From: Colocasia esculenta
Taxonomy: Eukaryota; Streptophyta; Magnoliopsida; Alismatales; Araceae
Direction of reading: 5' to 3'
Length of the DNA stretch: 64,000 nucleotides
Assembly (NCBI GenBank): GCA_014218235.1
Contig: CM024757.1
Location: 152,285,371-152,349,370, forward strand
Position numbers and translations under genes: made by a program. Below are positions 45,703 to 56,760 of the stretch, one piece after another. The notes under the pieces were generated by a model. That model searched no databases, was not told the DNA's origin, and saw nothing but the letters and a program-made list of their open reading frames with translations. Numbering within the stretch: position 1 is the stretch's first letter; the number at the start of each line of letters is the position of its first letter.

Positions 45703-46419
45703 TGGTTCAAGAATTTGCATTGCTCTGTTTGTATCTTTCCAGATTGTTGTTTATTTACATTTAATGTGCTGTAGGATTATTTTTTGCTTAGACCAAAAAA
45801 GTCATGGCTACGAATGTAGAGAAATTATTCTTAACATGTGGTAAAAATGAAGCTTAAACTTGCACATGTTAAACAATAATGCCACTCATGTGTCTATAAG
45901 TGTTTTGCAAATCATTTTAAAGACATTCAGTATTAAGATGGCACAACCTTGATATGAAAGTGAATCTTTGAAATTAAACTAAATGCACAATTAGGTTAGT
46001 TTCAATGTTTTAAGTCTCTCAAATGAAAATAGCACAAAGACTCAAAAATTCTAATAATTGGGGCTCAAGATAGACAACCAGGGATAAGAGAAATGATTGA
46101 AGAATTGACAATGAGCACAGATTCTGATACTAAAAGACTCCCTATCATGTAGCTCCCCCTTACAAGGTGAACATGAAAATTATTGAAGAAGGAAAACATC
46201 AGTGAAGTAAAAGACAAGGCTCCCCCTCAACATTTGCATACAACGGCTCTTGATACTTGGCGGAGACATACTCACACATAGTGAAAGTGTCCAGACAAGT
46301 CTGACTTGCCTTTCTTCAAATCACTATTTGATATACCAAGAATGCCAATGCAATGTGAGAAGTAAGAAATTTATTTGTAGGAGGACAAATATTTTATTTG
46401 CAAAAAGAGAGGGAAAACA
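45703..46419 (-). other. 3' non-coding end of a minus-strand copia element
   Basis: AT-rich. Has two purine-tract-like sites on the minus strand (46155-46165 AGCTCCCCCTTAC and 46210-46220 GCTCCCCCTC), as in other Sirevirus-type 3' regions. No ORF supported. Confidence 0.6.
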
Positions 46420-46722
46420 TCAAGAATGTGGAAGTTTGCACAAACCAAGCTCTCTTCTTAAGGATGAAAATTTGTTTTCGAGAAGAGGCTTAGTGAAAAT
46501 CTGCAACTTGTTTTTCTGTTTCAATAAAGTGAAGTTCAAACGAATTCTTAGCAACATCTCTTAGAAATGGTGCCTTATTCAATGTGTTTGCTCATGAATG
46601 CTGAATGGGTTTAGATAAATTGATTGCACTGTGTTATCACATAGAATAGGAATACAACCCAATTGTGATTATAGTCTAGGAGTTGGTGTTTCACCCAAAG
46701 AACTTGAGTGCCACCATATGTG
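46420..46722 (-). pseudogene. Copia RNase H C-terminus, remnant
   Basis: Minus strand reads TQVLWVKHQLLDYNHN near 46710-46660, then a damaged stretch, then QIFTKPLLENKFSSLRRELG near 46500-46440, the canonical end of copia pol. The active-site part is missing. It abuts gypsy G at about 46722-46745 without a visible target duplication. Confidence 0.85.
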
Positions 46723-46744
46723 ACGTACCAGGGTGTATGAGAGA

Positions 46745-47800
46745 CGTTACATGAGAACAATTTCAAGTGATTCTTCCTCATCGTTTCTTCTGATTCCTTG
46801 GTAGCTTCCTCCATTCCTCATCTGTTCCATTGGACTTTAACCATGGATATTGCTCTATTCCTGAGCTGTTGTAGCTTTCGGTCCATGATCTTGACTGGTT
46901 TCTCAACATACGTCAAGTCCTTTCGCAGATCTAGGTCTTTATATCAGATCACATGCTCAGCATCGTAGACATAATTTCTCAGCATGGATACATGGAAAAC
47001 ATTATGAACTCCTACTAGTGGTGGAGGCAATGTTATCCTGTAGGCTACCTCACCCACCCTTTCAAGGATCTCAAAAGGGCCAATGTATCTGGGACTCAAC
47101 TTTCCTTTAATTCCAAATCTTTGGATTCCTCATGAAGGTGACACCTTCAAGAACACGCGATCTTCAACTTGAAAATTTAAATCTCTTTACCTTTTATCTA
47201 CATAACTCTTTTGTCTTGACTGAGTCGTCTTCAAACATTCCCTGATAATCCGAATCTTCTTTATAGTGTATGGTACCATCTTGGGTCCTAACCATTGCCT
47301 TTCTCTGACCTCTTCCCAGCACATAGGCGACTTGCAACTACTACCATACAAAGCTTCGAATGGTGCCATCTTGATACTCGCCTAATAACTATTATTGTAT
47401 GCAAACTCAATTAACGATAGTTGCTCACTCCAATATCCATTGAAGTCATTCATACAAGCTCGAAGCATGTCTTCTACAATTTGGTTTGTCCTCTCCATCT
47501 GTCCATTAGTCTGGGGATGGAATGCAGTACTGAAATTCAGCTTAGTCCCTAATGCAGAGTGCAACCCTTTCTAAAAGTGCAATGTAAATCAAGGGTCTTT
47601 GTCAAACACAATGGATGAGGGGACTCCATGAAGTCTAACTACCTCTTTAATGTACAATGTTGCTAGCACGTCTACAGCCCACTTGCTCTTTATAGTCAAG
47701 AAGTGGGTCGACTTAGTCAATTAGTCAACAATTACCCATATGGCATCTAGTCTTTGGTTTTAGGTAGTCCCATGATAAAGTCCATGCCTATACTTTTGCA
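46745..47800 (-). pseudogene. Element G pol: integrase C-terminal half and chromodomain
   Basis: Minus strand: NFSTAFHPQTNGQMERTNQI (catalytic E) at 47550-47490, FAYNNSY, KMAPFEALYGSSCKSPMCW, SRQKSYVDKR, then PRYIGPFEILERVGEVAYRI and a chromodomain (LTYVEKPVKIMDRKLQQLRN .. ISMVKVQWNR .. EEATKESEETMRKNHLKLF, 46910-46750). The chromodomain after integrase marks a Tekay/Del-type chromovirus; it is thought to guide integration to modified chromatin. Single TAG stops and one frameshift near 47200. The 3' LTR is gone. Confidence 0.93.
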
Positions 47801-49323
47801 CTTCCACTCAGGTATGTCTAATGGTTGTAATACACCTACTAGCCTAAGATATTCTACCTTAACTTGTTGACAAATCAAGCAACGTGCCACAAATTCTGCC
47901 ACCTCTTCTTTCATGTTTGGCCACCAATAAGTTCTTTTCATGTCTTGATACATTTTAGTGTCTCCATGATGAATGGTATATCTGGACTTGTGAGCTTCTT
48001 CCATCAACTTCCTTTTAATATCTTCACGATCTGGTACACAAGTCCTTCCTTGGAATAATAATCTTCCATCCTCGGTCATAGAGAAGTCTAGTCTCTCACT
48101 AATCCTTTCCTTGATCTCTACCAAGAAAGGATCGTTGCCTTGTTGTTCTCAGATCTCAGTGAAAAGATCAAATTACATGTTGATGTTGGCAACCAACACA
48201 TGATCATATCTCTCCTTCACATTTAGGTCCAAACTAGCAAATTGCTCTAGCAATTACCACTCCCCAACCATTAAGTTGGCTAGTGACGCGATGGGCTTTC
48301 TACTTAAAGCATCTGCTACAGAATTGGCTTTTCCAAGATGATATTGGATGGAAAAGTCGAAGTCCTTTAAGTACTCCAACCATCTCCTTTGCCTTATATT
48401 GAGTTCCTTCTGTGAAAAGAGATACTTTAGACTCTTATAGTTTGAATACACTTTAAGTTGTTCTCCACATAAGTAGTGACGCCAAATCTTTGAAGCAAAC
48501 ACCATTGTTTCCAATTCGAGGTCATATATTGGATAGTTACTCTTGTGTGTCTTCAAATGCCTAGAGGCATAAGCTATCATCCTGCTTGACTGCATTAATA
48601 CACAACCCAGTCCAATGTCTGATGCATCTGTATACACCTCAAATTCTTCCCCTTTCATGGGTAGGGCAAGGACAGGGCCTCTAGTCAAACAATCCTTTAG
48701 GGTACAAAAGCTTTTCTCACAGTGATCCGTTCATACAAATGGATTCTCCTTCCTGGTCAATCTAGTTAGAGGTATAGCAATTTTGGAGAAATCTTTGATA
48801 AATCTCCTGTGGTAGCCTATCAATCCTAGAAAGCTTCTAATCTCTGACACATTGGTGGGTTTCTCCCATTTCATCATTGTCTCAACTTTAGATGGATCAA
48901 CTGCTATAGCATCCTTAGTAATCACATGTCCTAAGAAGGTCACATCTTCTAACCAGAATTCACATTTGCTCAACTTGGCATACAACCTATTATCCCTCAG
49001 CAATTGTAATGCTATCTTCAAATATTCTTCATGCTCCTCTTTAGTCTTAGAATAGATTAATATATCATCAATTAATACCACCACAAATTTATCAAGATAT
49101 GGTCGATATACATCATTTATTAGCTGCATAAAGTTGCAAGGGTATTCATTAATCCAAAAGGCATGATGACAAATTCATAATGTCCATACCTGCTCCTAAA
49201 GGTTGTTTTATGAATGTCCTCTTCTGAAATCCTCAACTAGTGGTAGCCTGATCTAAGATCAATATTAGAGAAATACTTGGCTCCAAAGATTTGATCAAAT
49301 AGTTCATCAATTCTTGGTAGGGG
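47801..49323 (-). pseudogene. Element G pol: reverse transcriptase (2nd part), RNase H, integrase zinc domain
   Basis: Minus strand from 49323: RIDELFDQIFGAKYFSNIDL, MPFGL, KFVVVLIDDILIYSK near 49080 (catalytic IDD in place of VDD), LYAKLSKCEFWLEDVTFLGH, RSFLGLIGYHRRFI; RNase H (FEVYTDASDIGLGCVL, SRHLKTHKSNYPIYDLELE, ANSVADALSRKP); integrase zinc domain (AHKSRYTIHHGDTKMYQDM .. CLICQQVK near 47890) and IGMDFIMGLPKT. Stop or frame changes near 48720, 48250-48130 and 47745. Confidence 0.93.
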
Positions 49324-49328
49324 ATACT

Positions 49329-51863
49329 TGTAACATCCTTCTCTTCCTTGGTCTGCCACCTTCTGATGAAGGTAGTGACATATCTGGCCATCGCCTTCTC
49401 AAGGTGGCGGATGGTTGTCGCGTTCTTGTTGGGAACGCGACAGGCATGTCGTCGCATTCAGCCTTCTAACCGCAGCATGCAGTTTTGTTGTCTTGCTATC
49501 AAGATAGTTGGGACAAGTGTCAAGCACTGAGAGATGAATGCAACATGTCAGGTGTCGCGTTCATGGTATCAGGTCTGTGAGGATGACACATGGCTGATCT
49601 GTTGGTCAGGTCTGATCATGACCTTGGGGTCACGATAGGTTAGCCGTTGCATTCAGTAAGTGAACGCGACATGTTGGCTGTCACGTTCTCAGATCTGTGG
49701 CCCATTTGTGCAAGGCCAGCGGATCTCCCCCTTTCTTTCCCTCTTCTTCCTTTTCCTTCCTTCCTCCGACCCCCCGCCCCCTCTGTGTGAGCTCCGCCGT
49801 GGAGAGGTTTTTGAGGGGTTTGTGGTGAGGAGTGTTGGGGCTTCTTCGGCGTGGTGTTCTTCTCCGGCGTGGGCTTGGCTTCCTCCCCTTTGTGGTGGTG
49901 ATCTTCTCCTTCGGCATGTAGGAGGACGTTCGTGGCTCGTGGATGGTGTGATCGTGGAGCTTGGAGCGAGGAGGAGGTGGTCATGCACACGAGAAGACCC
50001 CAAAGGGTTGGCTCTTCATTTTGAGGTAGGGACCTTTGTCTTCCCCCTAGCTCTACCATGCTAGGGCCTCCAATCCCTTTCTCCAAGCCAGTAGAAGCAT
50101 GCTAGGTGGTGTGCATTGCATGTTTGGCTTATTGTGTTTGAATTGGGGGTTGAGTTTGAGTGTTCTATCATTCTTCCATGTGAGGTTTCATGAGTGTAGA
50201 TTCTTCACATTGACATGCATGGGTGTAATGAGGGTGGTTTGAGCTTAAATCATATGTTTACATCATCTTACATGCTCCCCTCCCTAGATGCTCACCGGAT
50301 TTGTGGTTTGAGGCATGTTTTGGAGGTCTCGGGTGTCTCTGTCTGTGGTCGCGGCAAGGTTCTTATCGCGACCCAAATCGCGACAAGTCGACTCGTCGCC
50401 TTCTGGTATGAATGCGACGCCACACCCTGTCACGTTCTGGTAGTGACAGGGTGGCCGTCGCCTTCATGTTTGGTTTTCCTGTGAGTTGTAGGAGGTCTCG
50501 GGTGGCCACCTGGACCTTTGTCTGTGGTCACGAGAATGTCCTTGTCGTGACCCAGTTCATGACAGTTGCCCTATAGCCTTCAGACCCAGGTCGTGGCAGG
50601 CAGGGTGTCGCCTTTAGGTGGCAACATCTCTTGTGTCACCTTCTGCGAGAAAGCGACAGTGACCCTGTCGCCTTCTCAGACAGAGAGTGATTGGCAACCT
50701 GTTCGGAGTTTCGTTCTGCTGCGACTCTATTTTCTTGGCACCTGTGCTATTCCTAGCACGGTCCTACACTAGTCATTCACCTGGTGCTAGGCACTTATGG
50801 GCTTGTCCGTTGAGAGGTTGTTACCATTACCTGGACCCCCCATCCCCACGCGTCGATTGAGGGAGTTCTCCAGGCAGTGGGCGTGCTCAAGTTACAAACT
50901 CTGGTAGCTGAGGGGAAAATGGCGGGGACATCGATGTTGAGTCATTTGCAGAGCTCTCTTAGCCGAGTCTGGGACGCCGAGGTGGTTTTGGGTGTTTCTA
51001 CCAGTGCATATTAGCTAGTCCTTCTCACTGCTTCACTCTACATGGTTCCAGTACCATCTAGAGGGGCTAGGCGTGGGACTGTAGTCCAGCCAGACTACGA
51101 CAGTTGTGTGGTTACCTTTAGTTCTGCATCTCACTCTGGCGGGAGGTGTTAGACATGGATTGGTGGTCGAGGATAAGGCGTGTGGCGCACCTGACTGGTT
51201 GACTAGTGGTAGTTGTCCTCTGTGGATAGTGTTTTTGTTCAGGAAGTTGTTCTCTGTCTGTGTTTGTAGCCTTGGGGTTCATCCTAGTGTCGTGGTTTAC
51301 ACGGGTTTCCGGTCCCAACGCATATTTAGGCCGATGGCTGTGTAGTTACTCTCCGCTTACGCACTTACTCTGTTAGTAGATAGATTTACTTGCTTAATTT
51401 TAGTTATAAATATATATCTATTCTACTGTTAGAACCAGTGGGATATTGGTAGTCCCTATTGGGCTTCTTCTTGAAGCTCATTCCCTTCTTTACAAGTGAA
51501 ACTTCACAACAGTACCCTCTGCGGCGGGCTGAGAAAATGGGGCTGTAGTAGATGGCGTCTTCCGTGAGTAGTGTTCCCTAGTACTTGTTTCGTCCCCCTC
51601 GGGGTATGCCCCTAAGGGATCTGTTGTTCCCTTTCTTTCTGCACTTGTACTTTGTTTACTTTGGGACTGTACTCGTACTTTATGTTGGATGTTTTTCCTT
51701 CACTTGTTAGTATATTTTTAGTGTTTGTTGTCATCATTTATTTCTATTACATATCTTGGTAGACTTGTCCGTTAGCCCTTATGGGTCTTCGGGACCATTG
51801 GCGGTAGTGCCGACGGTCGGATTCTCGGTGGGAGCCGAGGGTCCGGGCATTAGGGCCGTTACA
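49329..51863 (+). repeat. Solo gypsy LTR M (2535 bp) in element G
   Basis: TGTAACATCC ... GGGCCGTTACA with perfect duplication ATACT (49324-49328, 51864-51868). It is related to the LTR of element A: both share GGAGCTTGGAGCGAGGAGGA, the pyrimidine tract, a GTCCTACACTAGTC stretch, CCCCTCGGGGTATGCCCCTA, and the GGCTTC..GAAGCTC hairpin at 51461-51480. It contains GTCGCGTTC/GAACGCGAC motifs at 49410-49690 and CGCGAC motifs at 50340-50660. Confidence 0.9.
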
Positions 51864-52410
51864 ATACTTATTCTTGATTGTTAGTTGATTTAGCAGTCTA
51901 TAATTGATGCATAGTCTCATTGCAACATCCTTCTTCTTGACAAATAACATAGGTGCTCCCCATGGTGAGGTGCTTGGCCTGATAAAACCTTTTTCTAAGA
52001 GTTCCATTAGTTATTCCTTTAACTCCTTTAATTATGCAGGTGATATTCTATAGGGGGCTCTAGAGACAGGGGTAGCTCCTGGAATTAATGTAATAGAGAA
52101 ATCGACTTCTCTTTCAGGGGGAATACCAGGTAGCTCTTCCAGAAACACATCTGAAAAGTCTCTAACCACTGCAATGTCTTCTATTCTTGCCTCCTCCTTC
52201 TCCACTATCACTGAAGCAAGGAATGCTACACATCCTTTCCTTATCATTCTATGGGCTCGAAGGGCGGAGATGATAAATAGACACTTAGGGCTTCTGATAC
52301 TTGAGTATACTAATTTTGGGTGCACATTAAAGGTTACCCTACTCTTTTTACAATTGACGCTAGCACCATGTTGGGTTAACCAATCAACTCCTAAGATCAC
52401 GTCATAATGC
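51864..52410 (-). pseudogene. Element G pol: end of protease and start of reverse transcriptase
   Basis: Minus strand: MILGVDWLTQHGASVNCKKS at 52400, AHRMIRKGCVAFLASV, FSDVFLEELPGIPPEREVDF, APYRISPA, then (other frame) LLEKGFIRPSTSPWGAPMLF and LRLCINYRLLNQLTIKNKY, ending where solo LTR M is inserted. It continues exactly at 49323. Confidence 0.92.
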
Positions 52411-53018
52411 TCATGGGCATGTACACTAAATCTATTGGCAGGTTTCTCCCTTTGATGTCCACATCAGCAGAAGGAAAGTACTAGTTGAGCCTTATTCATC
52501 TCCCAAGGGGTGTTGTGACTGGGAACTCACAAGTTAAGGGTGCAAGTTTTATGGGAAGGGTTTCAGCAAATTCTTGTGATATGAATGAGTGCATTGCTCC
52601 AGTATCGAACAAAACAAAGGCAGATCTTGAAAGTATGGTAAGAGTACCTTCCACTACTCCACCTTCCTCCACAACTTATGGCTCCACAATTGCTTGGAGG
52701 TAGCCCAGCTTTCCTTGCCCATTCGGACGCTTGTCCCGCGATGCTTGTTCCTTGATCATAGAGCATTCTGAAATATTGTGGTCTTGATTTCCACAGTGTA
52801 GGCATCTACCATGGGCTCTCCAGCATTGTTCAGATCGATGTCCACCCTTGTCACAGTGCTTGTACCTTTCAAATGGAACCACAACCAACTGCATGCCAAT
52901 CTTCCTTGGTTTCTTATCTTGTTGAAAAATTGGACCACTACTGAGCCTTTTCCTTACAAATGGTTGGTTGGAACCTCCCAGTAGTAGATGTCTGTTCCAC
53001 CAACACATAAGGTCGTTC
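52411..53018 (-). pseudogene. Element G gag: zinc-knuckle part and protease start
   Basis: Minus strand has two adjacent zinc knuckles near 52870-52760: YKHCDKGGHRSEQC (first cysteine is tyrosine) and CLHCGNQDHNISEC, intact. The gag capsid domain that should lie upstream is missing and is replaced by a tandem array. The part 52411-52680 codes the damaged protease (DTGAMHSFIS-like region, frameshifted). Confidence 0.8.
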
Positions 53019-53425
53019 CAATTATTGAACAAACGTTCTATAACCTTCCAATTGGTGTTATAAGTATTTCGATTATTGAACAAAGGTTCAGTAACCTTTC
53101 GATTGGTGTTATAACCAAACCAATTACTGAACAAAGGTTCAATAACCTTCTGATTGGTGTTATAAGCATTTCGATTACTGAACAAAGGTTCAGTAACCTT
53201 CTGATTGGTGTTATAATTGAACCGATTACTGAAAAAAGATTCAGTAACCTTTTGATTGGTGTTATACGCATTTCAATTACTGAACAAAGGTTTAGTAGCT
53301 TCTGATTGGTGTTATAATCGAACCGATTTTTGAAGAGAGGTTTAGTAACCTTATGATTTGTGTATAAGCATTTCAAATACTGAACGAAGGTTAAGTAACC
53401 TTTCGATTGGTGTTATAATCGAATC
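53019..53425 (-). repeat. 51-bp tandem repeat, 8 units, in the gag of element G
   Basis: Units begin GAACAAAGGTTCAGTAACCT on the plus strand and repeat every 51 bp at about 53020, 53071, 53122, 53173, 53224, 53275, 53326 and 53376. Because 51 is a multiple of 3, the minus-strand reading stays open and repeats a 17-residue motif (approximately NRNAYNTNQKVIEPLFS). Units alternate between RNAYNTN and WFGYNTN types, a 102-bp higher order. Confidence 0.9.
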
Positions 53426-53510
53426 CCCAACCATGTATTTCACATGAATTACTTAACTATGTTAATAGGGTTCTCTATTTATCGAATTCTTTATAAAAAT
53501 TTGGGTTACT
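53426..53510 (-). repeat. Truncated LTR start, probably the 5' LTR of element G
   Basis: Minus strand begins TGCAGTAACCCAAATTTTT, like the start of solo LTR K (TGTAGTAACCTGAATTTTT), and lasts only ~85 bp before the repeat array. Most of the LTR, the primer site and the capsid part of gag are deleted. Confidence 0.65.
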
Positions 53511-54163
53511 GCAAGATGTGAGGGAGAGCGTTTGAGTCTGCACACGTGACTAGGTCTGAGGACTCTATGGTGTCGAGGCGCTAAGCCATAGGCCCTAGCT
53601 AGTCCTACTATGTGTGGTGTTGTTGTGCGTTGTATTGGTGTACTTGTTCTTGTGAGATACTTGTGTGTCTGACACTTTTAGAGTTGAGACTATCATCGTG
53701 GTACACTCTATCAGCTTCTACTTTAGTTGTGTTTCATCTTTTACTTGTGCAATGTTTACTTACCTATTGCACTTATTTTCCTGCACTTGCTACTTGCGTA
53801 CTGTTTTATCCCGTGGGGTTAGTGTCCTACTGAGCCTTGAGTTGAGGCTCACTCCCTTCCCCTTTCAGATGAGGCTCTGTCAGCTCAAGGAGCAGAGGCG
53901 CAGTGTTGCTCTAGTGGTCCTTCCTAGCTGCTAGCTTAGTTTGCTGAGTATGTTCTATTGTACTTTTCTTCTGCTATACTTGCTCTGAGTTGTACACTTA
54001 CATGCTTATATAGTGAAATGGTGTTCCCTTTTTGTGGTTCAGTTCTCTTACATGACTTCCTTAAAACATTTATCTTTAACCCTTTTGAGCTTCGACTCAT
54101 GGGTGGCGGTTTAGGGTTCAGGCATACTTGGGGTAACTGATATCTCAGATCCTGGGTCATTAA
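53511..54163 (+). repeat. 3' end of the 5' LTR of gypsy element C
   Basis: Carries the gypsy leader hairpin TGAGCC..GGCTCA at 53831-53851, followed by CTCCCTTCCCC and TTTCAGATGAGG, as in LTRs A and M. It ends just before a primer site. Its left part was displaced by element G. Confidence 0.8.
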
Positions 54164-54165
54164 AG

Positions 54166-54178
54166 TTGGTATTAAAGC
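54166..54178 (+). other. Degenerate primer-binding site of element C
   Basis: TTGGTATTAAAGC, two changes from TTGGTATCAGAGC (C to T and G to A). Confidence 0.8.
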
Positions 54179-54309
54179 TAGGTTTGTCAAAGCATGTAAG
54201 AAATTGATTTGATATGGTCACTCAAAGCATTATGAGTACACTTGGCAACTAGTATTCACTGGAGTAGAGTGTTTAGTTAATTGTGTGGGTTGTTCTGTTC
54301 AGGTCCACT

Positions 54310-55366
54310 ATGGCACCTAGGAGTAGGAGATTGGCTGAGGCTACGGGGCAAGTGTCTCAAGAGGAGCCTACAGTACAGTGATAGGAGCCTCAAGATGCCC
54401 CGGTGCCATAACAAGTGCATCTAGGATCACAGGACGAGCATAGAGGTGTGGCTCCCCCACCACCTCCTCGCGCAACTCCAGATTTGGATTGGGCTCATTT
54501 CCATGAGGGGATGGTGCAGTTCTACACTAAGCACCGTGACACTTCACTAGTTCAAAGAGGTCATGTCAGAGTGCTAAGGGAGATTCTCTAGTTTCAAACT
54601 CCCTAGTTTGAGGGACAGTCGAATCCAGATGCAGCTAGGTCGTGGCTTGATGCCATGGAGTAGGCATTTCATTCCATGAAGTGTGCTGACGAGGAGAGGG
54701 TCATGCTCGCCAATTACAAGTTTCAGAGTTAGGCCCTTGCGTGCTAGACTTTGAAGTGGGAGACTACCTTCCAGTCTCACCACTCAGGTAGATCTCTTAG
54801 CAGGAGTTTGTGGCTGCTTTTGAAAGGTCTTACCACCCAACTTACATCAAGATGAAGTGTTTGTACTAGTTCATGGAGCTGACCCAAGGTGACTTGACTG
54901 TTGTGTAGTACCGAGTCAGATTTTTGGAGTTAGGTCATTATACCCCACAGATTATGGCAAATGAGAGTTTGAGGACATAATAGTTTGTTAGAGGCTTGAG
55001 GACTGAGCTAAGGCAGGCTCAAATAGTGGCCCGTGTCATTGACTTGGACGCGGCCTATCAGACTATGACAACTTTAGAGGCAAACTTTTTGCAGACTTGG
55101 GAGCAGGTTAGACTCACTCAACCTCAAGCGGGTCCTTCTCAGTCCAGGCAACCTCAACAGAGTACTTCAGAACAACCCCAGAGGATCGCAACCTCATTTG
55201 TGTCATCCTCACCAGGGATGTCTTCGAGGTCGAGGTACAGGAGGAGGTTCCAGAGTGGTGGTAGGAGACAGTCATAGTAGAGACAGATTTCTATGGATAG
55301 TCTTCAGCAGACGGGTGCTCAGACTGTGCGGCAGAGTCATATCCTTTACCTGGGAGGTGTTACTAT
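54310..55366 (+). pseudogene. Element C gag, cut in the zinc knuckle
   Basis: ATG at 54310 (MAPRSRRLAEATGQVSQEEP). It carries the capsid domain (EGQSNPDAARSWLDAM, ADEERVMLANYKFQ, ELTQGDLTV-like, then GLRTELRQAQIVARVIDLDA) and a Gln/Ser/Arg-rich linker, and ends at the first two cysteines of the zinc knuckle (GRCYYC, 55352-55369), where copia D begins. Many TAG stops (54379, 54411, 54589, 54660, 54733, 54869). The organisation is that of Tekay gag, as in A, but the sequence is clearly a different family. Confidence 0.9.
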
Positions 55367-55594
55367 TGTACTATATAGATTTTGATGATCACAAAAGTAT
55401 TATTTCTATTTCATGTTGACAAGTGTCACAAATACTAATTGATTGACCCAAGCATTTGATTCATGTTCATGTAATTTGAGGGTCTAATTTGTGTGTTAAG
55501 TGTGTAGGAAAATAGTCCAAAAGTCGCACTTGTAGTGGACTTCACAAAGGCCAAGACCTAAAGCAAGACAGATTTCTAGACTATGCAAAATTGA

Positions 55595-55880
55595 CAAAAT
55601 CAGATGACCGATCCAGGGGAATCGATCGACCGATTTTCCCAATAGTTTTAGACTTGGGAAAGTCAAGCCATCAGACGATTGATTGTGCAAAATCAGACGA
55701 CCGACCTAGCCAGTACAGTTTGGGACTTGACAGTGATAGAATCAGACGATCGATCCTTTGATGTCGGTTGACCAATCAACAAGAGGATGGCAATATGAAA
55801 AGTAGAAGTAGATAGATCTCAGGCCAAGTCAAATATCGGACAACCGACTTGGGAATATCAGTCGACCGATTATGGAAACG
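55595..55880 (+). repeat. CGACCGA motif array in LTR D
   Basis: About nine degenerate motifs such as CAGATGACCGATC, ATCGATCGACCGATT, CAGACGACCGACC, CAGACGATCGATC, CGGACAACCGACT and CAGTCGACCGATT at 20-60-bp spacing. Confidence 0.8.
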
Positions 55881-56208
55881 TAGTTTTCATATCTGGATAG
55901 GTCTTTTCCCTTGTTTAGATTTCAGCTACGTTTCTTTGAGATCCATGACCAAGATCAAGTCTTTGGCAAGTGGGTATATAAAGGGAGGCCTTTCCATGTG
56001 TGTGGTACCACACACATCCTTTGGAGAATGAGTTTTTACACCCAGTTAAGTCAAAGGACAAACCAACGAACTAGGGCTTTCTCCAGGCAATTTCTTCAAG
56101 GTTTGCTGTGCGAGTTCAAGGTGTTGGACGTTCAGAAGATCGTGCATCTATTGTACTACATCCAGGAAGGCTTGTGCAAGCATCTATGCTCTTCTCTGAC
56201 GTTTCTCA

Positions 56209-56760
56209 TGTTGGACTATTTAGTCCATCGACTCCCTTAGAGATTCACTGTTACTCTACACTGGCCCAGGATCGGGTGTGTATAGTGACATTGGGTCTGA
56301 CAACCCATCTCGCCGCAAGGACTAACTGCCCTATGCGAAGCCCCTCGGGCTGACCACAGTGTTGATGTGGGGTTCTAGGCCACCATAAAGGAAATACGGT
56401 CCGCCTTCACTATCAGCTCGAGCTTTTGGTGCAATGGTAGGGGCTTGATCCAACAAGTGGTATCAGAGCGAGGTTGTGGGTTCGAATCCCCCGGGTGTCA
56501 CTGGGGCGGAGTTTGTTGGACTATTTAGTCCATCGACTCCCTTAGGGATTCGCTATTACTCTACACTGGCCTGGGATCAAGTGTGTATAGTGACATCGGG
56601 TCTGACAACCCATCCCGCCGCAGGGACTAATCGCCCTGTGCGAAGCCCCTCAGGCTGACCACAGTGTTGATGTGGGGTTCTGGGCCACCATAAAGAAAAT
56701 ACGGTCCGCCTTCACTATCAGGTCGAGCTTTTGGTGCAACAGTAGGGGCTTGATCCAACA
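56209..56760 (+). mobile_element. Complete TRIM (552 bp) with Pol III-type boxes
   Basis: Two 247-bp LTRs (56209-56455 and 56514-56760; TGTTGGA...TCCAACA) around 58 bp of internal DNA, flanked by a perfect duplication TCTCA (56204-56208, 56761-56765). I count about 19 differences between the LTRs, nearly all transitions (~92% identity). The internal part holds the tRNA-iMet primer site TGGTATCAGAGCG (56458-56470), GGTTCGAATCC (56479-56489) and a purine patch TGGGGCGGAG before the second LTR. No coding capacity. An A-box-like TGGTGCAATGG sits at 56427-56437. Confidence 0.95.

Noticed and set aside
56415..56500. Functional tRNA gene suggested by A and B boxes
   Set aside because: No acceptor or anticodon stem can be formed, and the B box lies beside a primer site in a 58-bp TRIM interior. 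It is treated as a promoter-like element, not a tRNA.
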